Source: Methylopumilus sp036567085 | GTDB taxonomy: Bacteria; Pseudomonadota; Gammaproteobacteria; Burkholderiales; Methylophilaceae | DNA: 8,098 nt | NCBI GenBank assembly: GCA_036567085.1 | Contig: DATCVG010000088.1 | Location: 1 to 8,098 of the forward strand | Direction of reading: 5' to 3' | Shown: positions 1-6,603 of the stretch, piece after piece | Position numbering within the stretch: position 1 is the stretch's first letter | Layout of the letters: each line of letters starts with the position of its first letter | The notes under the pieces: generated by a model | What the model was told of the DNA's origin: nothing | What the model saw: only the letters and a program-made list of their open reading frames with translations | Database searches by the model: none | Translations under genes and position numbers: made by a program

Positions 1-59
1 CCAATGGTAAGGCCAATAGGCGCATTCGAATTCAATGGAAAATGTCTAAAGACTTGCAT
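1..59 (-). CDS. ribF: Bifunctional riboflavin kinase / FAD synthetase, N-terminal fragment (cut by window edge)
   Basis: Only the first 19 codons are inside the window, reading leftward from an ATG at 59-57: MQVFRHFPLNSNAPIGLTI, followed by the first two bases (GG) of a glycine-type codon. This matches the usual RibF opening, a short strand with a charged 'VFR' segment and then the 'LTIGNFDGVHxGH' nucleotidyl-transferase motif, whose first residues (LTI, G) are just visible. RibF makes FMN from riboflavin and then FAD from FMN, using ATP, in the cytoplasm. The start lies 9 bases after the murJ stop, so the two are probably co-transcribed. murJ-ribF next to a divergent rpsT is a familiar proteobacterial neighbourhood, which supports the call. 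No strong Shine-Dalgarno is seen; an AGAG lies too far upstream, inside the murJ end, so coupling to murJ translation is likely. The identification rests on 19 residues plus context. Confidence 0.72.
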   Translation of the reverse strand, partial: MQVFRHFPLNSNAPIGLTI

Positions 60-68
60 TACGAAAAA

Positions 69-1604
69 TTAGATGGCTCTTCGAATGAATGATTGTATTC
101 TTAATCCCATCACCCATAGCGCGCCAAAATAAACACTAGAACCAACAAGAATAAGTATCACTAAATAAATTAATCTTTTTGAGATGGAATATTCAAGCCA
201 AAGAGATGAATCTCCTTTTAAATAAAATAAAGTTAATCCCATCAAGGTTAATGCGACAAAAAGCTTTATTAAAAACTGAGTCCATCCTTCATGTGGCTTG
301 TAATATTTTTCTTTTCTTAAGTGGTAATAAAGAAGACTTGCATTTAAACAAGCGCCTAAACCTATCGCGAGCGCTAAACCTGCGTGTTTAAATTGGCCGA
401 TAAATGCCATATTCATCAATTGCGTGGAAAATAAAGTGAAGAGAGCAATTTTGACCGGGGTCTTAATATTCTGTCTTGAATAAAATCCAGGGGCTAACAC
501 CTTAATCATAATTAAACCCATCAATCCAAAGCTGTATGCAATTGTGGCTTGTTGTGTCATTAAAACATCGTGCCTATTAAAAGCACCGTAATGAAATAAG
601 GTTGTTATTAAAGGAAGTGATAGTACGGCAAGTGCTACAGCTGCTGGAGCTACAAGAATGAATGTTAATCTTAAGCCCCAATCAAGCAAGCCCGAATATT
701 CTTTCTGGTCTTTGCCTGAATATGATTTTGAAAGGCTCGGAAGTAAAATTGTACCGAGCGCGACACCTAAAACGCCTGCCGGAAATTCCATTAATCGATC
801 CGCATAATAAAGCCATGAAACACTCCCGGTCTCAAGAAAGGATGCAAAGATAGTATTGATAAGTAAAGAAAGTTGCGCGATAGACACCCCAAAAATAGCA
901 GGCCCCATAAGCTTTATGATTCGCCATACACCTTCATCTTTAAGATCAAACTGATATTTGGGAATAAATCCAATCTCCTTTAAAAAAGGAATCTGAAAAA
1001 CTAACTGTAGAACGCCTCCAACAAATACAGCCCAGGCCAATACTAAAATAGGTCGATCAAAATAGTCCGCAAAAAATAATGCTGCAAAAATAAAGGATAA
1101 ATTAAGCCATACAGGTGTAAAAGCCGGTACTGAAAATTTGTTAAATGTATTAAGAATGCCCCCAGCCATCGACACTAAAGAAATAAAAAAGATATAAGGA
1201 AATGTAATCCTCAATAAATCAACGGTAAGCTGAAATTTTTCTGAATGCTCAATAAAACCGGGCGCGCTAATATAGACAAGCCAAGGTGCTGCAAAAATAC
1301 CTACACATGTGATAACAATGAGAAAAAGACTCAATAATGAACACACATGATTAATCAAAAGGTATGTGGCTTCATAACTTCGCCTATTCTTGTACTCAGC
1401 AAGAATCGGGACAAAGGCTTGAGAAAAAGCACCTTCAGCAGAAATGCGTCTTAATAAATTAGGGATTTTAAAAGCTACAAAGAAGGCATCCGTTTCCATG
1501 CCTGCACCAAAAATTTTAGCGATTAAGCTATCTCTCACAAAACCTAAAATTCTTGATACGAAAGTCATACTTCCGACGGTTGCGAGCGCTTTAAGAAGAT
1601 TCAT
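69..1604 (-). CDS. murJ: Lipid II flippase MurJ (MviN family)
   Basis: A 511-residue inner-membrane protein of the MOP superfamily that moves lipid II, the undecaprenyl-linked peptidoglycan precursor, from the cytoplasmic to the periplasmic side. Length equals the usual 510-525 residues, and about 14 hydrophobic segments run through the whole protein. The N-terminal block 'SRILGFVRD' (17-25) and the region around 39-53 carry Arg18, Arg24, Asp39 and Arg52. Arg270 sits in 'YYADRLMEFPAGVLG' (266-280). These are the positions known to be functionally important in E. coli MurJ, and the numbering coincides. The ATG at 1604 gives the standard family start 'MNLLKALATVGSMTF'. No clear Shine-Dalgarno lies before it, only an AT-rich leader with a weak purine stretch. 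It is divergent from rpsT and runs straight into ribF after 9 bases. Nothing suggests truncation or loss of function. Confidence 0.97.
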   Translation of the reverse strand: MNLLKALATVGSMTFVSRILGFVRDSLIAKIFGAGMETDAFFVAFKIPNLLRRISAEGAFSQAFVPILAEYKNRRSYEATYLLINHVCSLLSLFLIVITCVGIFAAPWLVYISAPGFIEHSEKFQLTVDLLRITFPYIFFISLVSMAGGILNTFNKFSVPAFTPVWLNLSFIFAALFFADYFDRPILVLAWAVFVGGVLQLVFQIPFLKEIGFIPKYQFDLKDEGVWRIIKLMGPAIFGVSIAQLSLLINTIFASFLETGSVSWLYYADRLMEFPAGVLGVALGTILLPSLSKSYSGKDQKEYSGLLDWGLRLTFILVAPAAVALAVLSLPLITTLFHYGAFNRHDVLMTQQATIAYSFGLMGLIMIKVLAPGFYSRQNIKTPVKIALFTLFSTQLMNMAFIGQFKHAGLALAIGLGACLNASLLYYHLRKEKYYKPHEGWTQFLIKLFVALTLMGLTLFYLKGDSSLWLEYSISKRLIYLVILILVGSSVYFGALWVMGLRIQSFIRRAI

Positions 1605-1640
1605 TGATTTTATCTATTTAAGTATCACTAAATTACAAAG

Positions 1641-1667
1641 ATTTTAGCATGGCGGTTGTTTTATCAA
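1641..1667 (-). promoter_or_regulatory. Candidate sigma-70 promoter for murJ-ribF
   Basis: Reading leftward, a TTGATA box (1667-1662, five of six to consensus) is followed by a 15-base spacer and TAAAAT (1646-1641, five of six). The spacer ends in TGC, giving the TGn of an extended -10, which can offset the short spacing. The expected start of transcription is near 1634, leaving a leader of about 30 bases before the murJ ATG. The call is a pattern match only; AT-rich DNA gives such matches by chance. Confidence 0.5.
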
Positions 1668-1747
1668 GATTTCCAAGAAAAATATTGATTAGCTTAGAAT
1701 ATCAAGGGAATATGACTGAAATTTAGGCTTAAAATGAACGTTTTATC

Positions 1748-1776
1748 TTGTATAAAACCTCAAATATCGCTAAAAT
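1748..1776 (+). promoter_or_regulatory. Candidate sigma-70 promoter for rpsT
   Basis: TTGTAT (1748-1753, three of six to the -35 consensus) is separated by exactly 17 bases from TAAAAT (1771-1776, five of six to the -10 consensus). The following bases, TCTCGCC, form an unusually GC-rich discriminator for this AT-rich region, and transcription would begin near 1783, about 35 bases before the ATG. An alternative -10, TATAAA at 1751-1756, lies upstream with a poorer -35 (CTTAAA, 1728-1733). Both could be active, as rpsT has two promoters in E. coli. Confidence 0.55.
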
Positions 1777-1817
1777 TCTCGCCTTCGTAATATAAAGATA
1801 TTAATTAAAGGATAAAC

Positions 1818-2081
1818 ATGGCAAATACCGCACAAGCTAGAAAGCGTGCCCGCCAAGCAACGAAGCAACGAGCCCACAATGCAAGTTTGCGTTCAACTTT
1901 GCGTACTGCAATCAAAAAGATTTTAAAAGCAATTCAATCAGGCGATAAAGCGGCTGCAAAAACATCTTTCCAAGAAAATGTTTCAGTCATCGACCGTATT
2001 GCTGACAAAAAGATTATTCACAAGAACAAAGCGTCACGACATAAACAACGCTTAAACGCAGCAATCAAATCAATGGCTTAA
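1818..2081 (+). CDS. rpsT: 30S ribosomal protein S20
   Basis: An 87-residue, strongly basic, mostly helical protein that binds 16S rRNA and takes part in early assembly of the small subunit. The start 'MANTAQARKRARQATKQRAHNAS' and the C-terminal 'IIHKNKASRHKQRLNAAIKSM' are hallmark S20 sequences, and the length is that of the family (85-90). A good Shine-Dalgarno, AAAGGA at 1807-1812, lies five bases before the ATG, confirming the start. E. coli rpsT uses a rare UUG start as part of S20 self-control; here the start is an ordinary ATG, so that particular mechanism is not evident. It is monocistronic: divergent from murJ, convergent with purK, with a hairpin two bases after its stop. Confidence 0.98.
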   Translation: MANTAQARKRARQATKQRAHNASLRSTLRTAIKKILKAIQSGDKAAAKTSFQENVSVIDRIADKKIIHKNKASRHKQRLNAAIKSMA

Positions 2082-2082
2082 T

Positions 2083-2107
2083 ATCAAAGAGAGCTTCTCT
2101 CTTTGAT
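2083..2107. terminator. Perfect hairpin between convergent rpsT and purK, likely two-way terminator
   Basis: Bases 2083-2093 (ATCAAAGAGAG) and 2097-2107 (CTCTCTTTGAT) pair perfectly over 11 bp around a three-base loop. The hairpin fills almost all of the 26-base gap between the rpsT stop (2081) and the purK stop (2108) and would form in either transcript. Neither side has the usual run of U residues (plus side continues CTAAGCAATT; minus side continues ATTAAGCCAT). It may therefore end transcription weakly, depend on Rho, or mainly protect 3' ends from exonucleases. Confidence 0.65.
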
Positions 2108-3259
2108 CTAAGCAATTCCTAAAAGTTTTCTTACTTCCATAGCCTTTTGAAAGGCTATATCTAGTTTCTCATCTAGCACTGTAAAGTGGCCCATTTTACG
2201 ACTTGACCTTGCTTCGTGTTTGCCATAAAGATGCATTTTTAAACTAGGCTCTCTAAAGACTTTATCCCATTCAGGTTCTTTTGTTTTGCTATTTGTCCAA
2301 ACATCTCCCAAAAGATTCACCATCACTGCAGATGAATGAAGTCGTGTGCTTCCGAGCGGGAGACCTGTTAATACCCTTACCTGCTGTTCGAACTGATTCG
2401 TCACATTGGCATCAATGGTGTAATGTCCAGAATTATGGGGTCTAGGAGCAATTTCATTTACAAAAACTTTGCCTTCACTAATAAAAAACTCAACACCTAA
2501 AACACCAACATAATTAAGCGCTTCGGCTACGCGTTTTGCGAGTTGATCTACCAAATCATTAATCGCTTTTGCTGAGCGAGCTGGCACAATAGACACATCG
2601 AGAATACCATTCGTATGAATATTTTCTGAAACATTAAATGTTTTGATATAGCCTTTTTGATCTCGCGCTAAAACCAAAGAAACTTCCATATCTAAAGGAA
2701 GCATTTTTTCTAATACACATTCTTGTTTTGAGAATTGATGAAATGCGGCTATAGCTTCTTTTTGTGAAGCTACTCTTGCCTGACCTTTGCCGTCATAACC
2801 AAAACGCGCGATTTTTAGAATCGCAGGGTAAATTGAAGAGGTTTCCGAAGGAATGTCTTTATCTTCTCTAATAATTTCAAAAGGACCTACAGGAAGACCT
2901 GACTCTTTTAAGAAAATTTTTTCTAGAACACGGTATTGAGCAATTCTTACTGATTCTGCAGATGGACTTACATATATTTTTTTGGATATAAAATCCATAC
3001 TATCAGCAGATACATTTTCAAATTCCGTAGTCACGGCTTGGCATGTATTTCTCATCTCTTCCAGTGCCGATAAATCATCAAAAGCTTTACATAAATGAAT
3101 ATCTGCGATGGCTCCTGCGGGACTATTTGGATCAGGATCTAAAACAGTCACTTTATAGCCCATCTCGTGAGCTGCAATGACAAAAAAGCGGCCCAGTTGG
3201 CCTCCCCCAAGAAGACCAAGCATCGCTGAAGGTAAAATCGGTTGATCGAATTGACTCAA
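2108..3259 (-). CDS. purK: N5-carboxyaminoimidazole ribonucleotide synthase (ATPase subunit of AIR carboxylation)
   Basis: PurK makes N5-CAIR from AIR, bicarbonate and ATP in purine synthesis; PurE then rearranges N5-CAIR to CAIR. The protein is a 383-residue ATP-grasp enzyme. Visible motifs are the N-terminal 'LGLLGGGQLGRFF' (14-26), 'LDPDPNSPAG' (40-49), the ATP-grasp glycine loop 'FGYDGKGQ' (153-160), the metal/phosphate segment 'VNEIAPRPHNSGHYTIDA' (267-284), and the C-terminal 'HLYGK' (343-347). Length and all blocks are normal. The start is TTG at 3259-3257, giving 'MSQFDQPILPSAMLGLL'. It is supported by a GGAG (3268-3265) five bases upstream and by the TTGA overlap with the purE stop, a typical translational-coupling junction. 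The next in-frame ATG is codon 13, inside the conserved block, so it would be too late. It is the last gene of the leftward run and is convergent with rpsT. Confidence 0.96.
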   Translation of the reverse strand: MSQFDQPILPSAMLGLLGGGQLGRFFVIAAHEMGYKVTVLDPDPNSPAGAIADIHLCKAFDDLSALEEMRNTCQAVTTEFENVSADSMDFISKKIYVSPSAESVRIAQYRVLEKIFLKESGLPVGPFEIIREDKDIPSETSSIYPAILKIARFGYDGKGQARVASQKEAIAAFHQFSKQECVLEKMLPLDMEVSLVLARDQKGYIKTFNVSENIHTNGILDVSIVPARSAKAINDLVDQLAKRVAEALNYVGVLGVEFFISEGKVFVNEIAPRPHNSGHYTIDANVTNQFEQQVRVLTGLPLGSTRLHSSAVMVNLLGDVWTNSKTKEPEWDKVFREPSLKMHLYGKHEARSSRKMGHFTVLDEKLDIAFQKAMEVRKLLGIA

Positions 3260-3756
3260 GGCTTCTCCGATAAATTCATATCAATCACTTTTTTTGCTTG
3301 CTTCTCTCTGAAGATTTCAAGCTTTTTAGCTAACACTTTATTTTCATGCGCCAAAATAGATACTGCGAAAAGTCCTGCGTTTGCAGCACCCGCTTCTCCA
3401 ATAGCAAAAGTTGCTACAGGAATACCTCGTGGCATTTGAACAATAGATAATAAAGAGTCTTGACCTTGAAGATGCTTGGAAGGAATAGGTACACCTAATA
3501 CGGGTAATGTTGTTTTAGAGGCAACCATACCTGGAAGATGAGCAGCACCTCCAGCACCTGCAATAATAATTTGATAACCTTCCTTTGCAGCATGTTCAGC
3601 AAACTTGAACATGAGGTCTGGAGTTCTATGAGCGGAAATCACTTGAGCTTCATAGGGCACTTCAAAATCTGCAAGCATTTGTGCTGCAAACTTCATGACT
3701 GGCCAATCACTGTCTGACCCCATGATAATGGCTACAAGTTTTTTATTTTCTGCCAT
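3256..3756 (-). CDS. purE: N5-carboxyaminoimidazole ribonucleotide mutase (class I PurE)
   Basis: A 166-residue enzyme that converts N5-CAIR to CAIR, working directly after PurK in the cytoplasm as an octamer in known family members. Class I bacterial features are all present: the phosphate-binding 'GSDSDW' (13-18), 'SAHRTP' with the catalytic-type His43 (41-46), 'AGAGGAAHLPGM' (66-77) and 'GVPIPSKHLQGQDSLLSIVQMPRGIPVATFAI' around 92-123, in which the 'SIVQMPRG.PVATFAI' block is typical. The ATG at 3756 is preceded by a strong GGGAG Shine-Dalgarno (3767-3763) at six bases. It begins 21 bases after the proB stop and overlaps purK by four bases, so purE and purK are surely one unit. A C-terminal basic/acidic tail (about 150-166) extends a little past the core. 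Confidence 0.97.
   Translation of the reverse strand: MAENKKLVAIIMGSDSDWPVMKFAAQMLADFEVPYEAQVISAHRTPDLMFKFAEHAAKEGYQIIIAGAGGAAHLPGMVASKTTLPVLGVPIPSKHLQGQDSLLSIVQMPRGIPVATFAIGEAGAANAGLFAVSILAHENKVLAKKLEIFREKQAKKVIDMNLSEKP
3265..3268 (-). promoter_or_regulatory. Ribosome binding site supporting the TTG start of purK
   Basis: GGAG lies five bases before the TTG at 3259 and is inside the 3' end of purE. It is the main reason for choosing the non-ATG start, together with the conserved residues encoded upstream of the first internal ATG. Confidence 0.7.
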
Positions 3757-3777
3757 GAAAAACTCCCTTTAAAAATC

Positions 3778-4896
3778 TTAAAGTAAAATTAAATTATCTC
3801 GATGAATCAAAGAAGGCTGATCAATGTATCCTAATAAATTTTCTATCGCATTAGAGGGCTTGCCCATAATTTTTTTTGTTTCAGTTGCATTGTAATTAAT
3901 AAGTCCGCGTGCAATTTCGCGTCCTTCTGGATCTTCACAAACAACCACTTCACCTCGATCAAAATCACCTTCGACTTTAGTTACGCCGATAGGGAGTAAG
4001 CTCTTACCCTCTTTTTTTAGTGCTTGAATAGCGCCATCATCCAATACTAATTTACCCCTTAATTGTAAATGATCGGCAAGCCATTGTTTTCTTGCTGCAA
4101 CTTTTAATTGTTTACTTTCTAAATGAGTGCCTATCATCTCGCCTTGGCTGAGTCGAATTAAAACATTTTCTTCTTTACCTGATGCAATAATGGTATGAGC
4201 ACCACTTCTAGATGCGCGTTTAGCTGCCAAAACTTTTGTCAACATACCGCCTGTGCCTATTAAAGAGCCTGCGCCTCCAGCCATAGCCTCAAGAGACAAG
4301 TCTCCTGCAACACCATAATGAATTAACCTAGCTTCCTTATTTTCTCTAGGGTCTTCAGAAAATAATCCTGGTTGATCAGTCAAAATAACTAAAAGATCCG
4401 CTTCAATTAAATTAGCAACTAATGATGCCAATGTATCATTATCACCAAAACGAATTTCATCTGTAACGACTGTATCGTTTTCATTAATAATTGGAATGAC
4501 TTTAAGCTCTATAAGAGTATTTAATGTAGAACGTGCATTGAGATATCTTTTTCGATCTGCAAGATCATCATGTGTCAATAAAATTTGTGCAGCTTTTAAT
4601 TCGTGTTGTGAAAAATTCTTTTCATAAATTTGTACCAAACCCATTTGACCTATAGCTGCGGCCGCTTGTAATTCATTAATTAAAGTAGGTCTGGCTTTCC
4701 AACCTAATCTTTGCATACCTTCAGCTACAGCACCACTCGTCACCAAAACAATTTCTTTGCCTGATTTAACGAGGTGAGCAATCTGCTCTACCCACGAAGC
4801 AATAGCTTTTTGATCCAGCCCTTCACCATGATTGGTCACTAGGCTAGAACCCACTTTAATAATAATGCGCTGGCTATTCGTTAATAATGATTTCAT
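3778..4896 (-). CDS. proB: Glutamate 5-kinase, with PUA domain
   Basis: Catalyses the ATP-dependent phosphorylation of L-glutamate to gamma-glutamyl phosphate, the first and feedback-controlled step of proline synthesis; the product is passed to ProA, which is not in this window. The protein is 372 residues, the full two-domain length. The amino acid kinase domain (about 8-260) shows 'IIIKVGSSLVTNHG' (11-24), 'VTSGAVAEG' (52-60), 'IINENDTVVTDE' (136-147), 'FGDNDTLASLVA' (150-161), 'LLVILTDQPGLFSEDPR' (168-184) and 'GTGGMLTK' (214-221). A C-terminal PUA domain covers about 278-355. The ATG at 4896 lies inside obgE, overlapping its end by 23 bases. Only a weak, distant AGAAG precedes it, so translation probably depends on ribosomes arriving from obgE. 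The obgE-proB pairing is common in betaproteobacteria. Confidence 0.97.
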   Translation of the reverse strand: MKSLLTNSQRIIIKVGSSLVTNHGEGLDQKAIASWVEQIAHLVKSGKEIVLVTSGAVAEGMQRLGWKARPTLINELQAAAAIGQMGLVQIYEKNFSQHELKAAQILLTHDDLADRKRYLNARSTLNTLIELKVIPIINENDTVVTDEIRFGDNDTLASLVANLIEADLLVILTDQPGLFSEDPRENKEARLIHYGVAGDLSLEAMAGGAGSLIGTGGMLTKVLAAKRASRSGAHTIIASGKEENVLIRLSQGEMIGTHLESKQLKVAARKQWLADHLQLRGKLVLDDGAIQALKKEGKSLLPIGVTKVEGDFDRGEVVVCEDPEGREIARGLINYNATETKKIMGKPSNAIENLLGYIDQPSLIHRDNLILL

Positions 4897-5911
4897 TTTG
4901 ATTTTTTTTATTTTCTTCTATAAAAGTCATGATGTCATATGTAAGCTCTTTACAACCAACCCCTTTAATAGCGGAGATTGAATATACAGGACCCGTCCAA
5001 CCAAAAGATTTTATAAATGTTTTTACTTTCTCTGCAACGTCTTCCAACATATCAATTTTATTTAAAATCAACCAACGTGGTTTTTGGTACAAGAGTTCAT
5101 CGTATTTCTTAAGCTCATTCACAATAGCTCGCGCTTCATCTACTGGATTGATTGCAGGATCAAAGGGTGCAATATCAACTAGATGTAAGAGTAATGTAGT
5201 TCTGGCAAGATGTCTTAAAAATTGATGCCCTAATCCAGCCCCTTCTGATGCGCCTTCAATCAAACCTGGAATATCAGCAATCACAAAACTTTGATTCTCT
5301 CCTACTCTTACCACACCTAAATTAGGGTGCAATGTTGTAAAGGGGTAATCGGCTACTTTTGGTTTTGCAGCCGACACAGATCTTATAAAAGTAGATTTGC
5401 CTGCATTTGGCATACCTAAAAGGCCGACATCAGCTAATACTTTAAGCTCTAGGTAAAGTTCAAATTCTTCCCCGGGCTCGCCTTTAGTGCATTGTCGTGG
5501 CGCTCGATTAATACTCGACTTAAAATGAATATTACCCAATCCACCTTTACCGCCTTTGGCTAGAAGCGCTCTATCCCCATGATGGCTTAAATCAGCATAA
5601 GATTCTCCGGTCGCTTTATCTGAAATGACAGTCCCTACGGGTACTTTCAATATTAAATCATCGCCTTTAGCGCCGTAACATTCTGCACTTCTTCCATTTT
5701 CACCTCTTTGCGCTTTTAAAGTGCGCGTATAACGATAATCAACGAGTGTATTTAAATTTTGATCGGCTTCAAAAAATACAGAGCCTCCCCGGCCGCCATC
5801 TCCTCCGCTTGGACCTCCCATAGGCTCATATTTTTCTCGACGAAATGTTGCAACGCCATTACCGCCATCGCCTGCGTAAATCTTAATAGTTGCTTCGTCT
5901 ATAAATTTCAT
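4874..5911 (-). CDS. obgE: Obg family GTPase (ObgE/CgtA)
   Basis: A 345-residue GTPase that binds the 50S subunit and acts in late ribosome assembly, and in known bacteria links ribosome state to ppGpp and growth. The glycine-rich Obg fold (1-158) is typical: 'GDGGNG', 'EKYEPMGGPSGGDGGRGGS', 'KGGKGGLGN'. The G domain follows, with G1 'GMPNAGKS' (166-173), switch I 'FTT' (191-193), G3 'DIPGLIEGA' (213-221), G4 'NKID' (284-287) and G5 'SAIKG' (313-317). All nucleotide-binding residues are intact. It ends soon after the G domain, so it lacks the long acidic C-terminal tail of E. coli ObgE (390 residues); short versions are common in the family. There is no clear Shine-Dalgarno before the ATG at 5911. 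Upstream is rpmA, but with a terminator between them. Its end overlaps the proB start by 23 bases. Confidence 0.97.
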   Translation of the reverse strand: MKFIDEATIKIYAGDGGNGVATFRREKYEPMGGPSGGDGGRGGSVFFEADQNLNTLVDYRYTRTLKAQRGENGRSAECYGAKGDDLILKVPVGTVISDKATGESYADLSHHGDRALLAKGGKGGLGNIHFKSSINRAPRQCTKGEPGEEFELYLELKVLADVGLLGMPNAGKSTFIRSVSAAKPKVADYPFTTLHPNLGVVRVGENQSFVIADIPGLIEGASEGAGLGHQFLRHLARTTLLLHLVDIAPFDPAINPVDEARAIVNELKKYDELLYQKPRWLILNKIDMLEDVAEKVKTFIKSFGWTGPVYSISAIKGVGCKELTYDIMTFIEENKKNQNEIIINE

Positions 5912-5917
5912 AATATC

Positions 5918-5945
5918 AATTTACCAAATAAAAAAGCCCTATCAA
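5918..5945 (-). promoter_or_regulatory. Weak candidate promoter for obgE, overlapping the rpmA terminator
   Basis: Reading leftward, TTGATA (5945-5940, five of six) lies in the loop side of the terminator hairpin. A 16-base spacer containing the T-run leads to TAAATT (5923-5918, four of six). Transcription would begin about seven bases on, at or next to the A of the obgE ATG (5911), so the message would be almost leaderless. This agrees with the absence of a Shine-Dalgarno, but AT-rich DNA makes chance matches easy and no independent evidence exists. Confidence 0.28.
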
Positions 5946-5958
5946 CTGACAGGGCTTT
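5928..5958 (-). terminator. Rho-independent terminator after rpmA, upstream of obgE
   Basis: On the minus strand, AAAGCCCT (5958-5951) pairs with AGGGCTTT (5940-5933) over eight bp around a ten-base loop, and the stem runs straight into a T-rich tract (TTTTTTATTT including the end of the stem, down to about 5928). This is a classic intrinsic terminator for the rplU-rpmA transcript. It ends only about 17 bases before the obgE ATG, so any obgE expression from the rplU promoter requires readthrough. The A-run on the other side also lets it work weakly in the plus direction, where no gene needs it. Confidence 0.85.
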
Positions 5959-5976
5959 GAAGAATCTCAGAATTGC

Positions 5977-6234
5977 TTAGACTGGAACAATATTAACGGT
6001 TTTACGTTTTAATGCACCTTTGATGGCAAAGGTTACCTTACCGTCAGTCTTTGCAAAAAGAGTATGGTCTTTGCCCATACCCACATTCACACCCGGGTGC
6101 ATTTTAGTGCCGCGTTGACGAACAATAATACTACCAGCTGAAACTACTTGCTCACCGAAAGCTTTTACCCCTAAACGTTTGGCTTGGGAGTCACGACCAT
6201 TTCTTGAACTTCCCCCTGCTTTTTTATGTGCCAT
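5977..6234 (-). CDS. rpmA: 50S ribosomal protein L27
   Basis: An 85-residue basic protein of the large subunit whose N-terminal tail reaches the peptidyl-transferase centre. It begins 'MAHKKAGGSSRNGRDSQAKRLGVK', the standard L27 start with no cleavable N-terminal extension of the Firmicutes type, so the mature protein probably begins at Ala2. 'GSIIVRQRGTKMHPGVNVGMGKDHTLFA' (35-62) is the conserved core. A good AAGGA ribosome binding site stands six bases before the ATG at 6234. It lies 14 bases after rplU, the nearly universal L21-L27 pair, and is followed by an intrinsic terminator. Confidence 0.98.
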   Translation of the reverse strand: MAHKKAGGSSRNGRDSQAKRLGVKAFGEQVVSAGSIIVRQRGTKMHPGVNVGMGKDHTLFAKTDGKVTFAIKGALKRKTVNIVPV

Positions 6235-6248
6235 GATTAATCCTTAAA

Positions 6249-6563
6249 TTATTTAGCTGATATTTTATCGATTTGAATCTCAGTAAAGCTTTGTCTGTGG
6301 CCCTGAGATTTGCGGTAGTGTTTTCTACGACGCATTTTAAAAATTCGCACTTTATCATGGCGTCCATGGCTTACTACGGTTGCTGTAACGCTTGCACCTC
6401 TTACAATAGGAGAGCCTATCGTCACATTATCACCATCAACGACTGTCAAAATTTGATCTAGAACGACATTCGCGCCCACATCGCCTGCTATTTTTTCAAT
6501 CTTAAGCTTATCGCCTTGATTTACGCGATATTGCTTACCACCTGTTTTGATTACTGCGTACAT
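6249..6563 (-). CDS. rplU: 50S ribosomal protein L21
   Basis: A 104-residue protein that binds 23S rRNA in the large subunit. The start 'MYAVIKTGGKQYRV' and the basic C-terminal block 'KMRRRKHYRKSQGHRQSFT' (76-94) are diagnostic, and the length is exactly that of the family (about 103). A GAGG ribosome binding site lies seven bases before the ATG at 6563. It is the first gene of the leftward run rplU-rpmA-obgE-proB-purE-purK, and the promoter is visible about 40 bases upstream. Confidence 0.98.
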   Translation of the reverse strand: MYAVIKTGGKQYRVNQGDKLKIEKIAGDVGANVVLDQILTVVDGDNVTIGSPIVRGASVTATVVSHGRHDKVRIFKMRRRKHYRKSQGHRQSFTEIQIDKISAK

Positions 6564-6603
6564 GATAAAACCTCAAACTTTAACAACTTTAAAAGAATCG
6601 CGA

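Noticed and set aside
3242..3439. Plus-strand open frame opposite the purE end and purK start
   Set aside because: Antisense to well-conserved purE sequence; composition mirrors the real gene.
4929..5225. A 98-codon plus-strand open frame opposite obgE
   Set aside because: It lies wholly antisense to the conserved G domain of obgE, has no family character and no ribosome binding site; it is a shadow frame.
6564..6597. rplU leader as an L21-type autoregulatory RNA
   Set aside because: The leader is only about 33 bases with two AAAGTT repeats and no stable stem; nothing resembles a known L21 leader.
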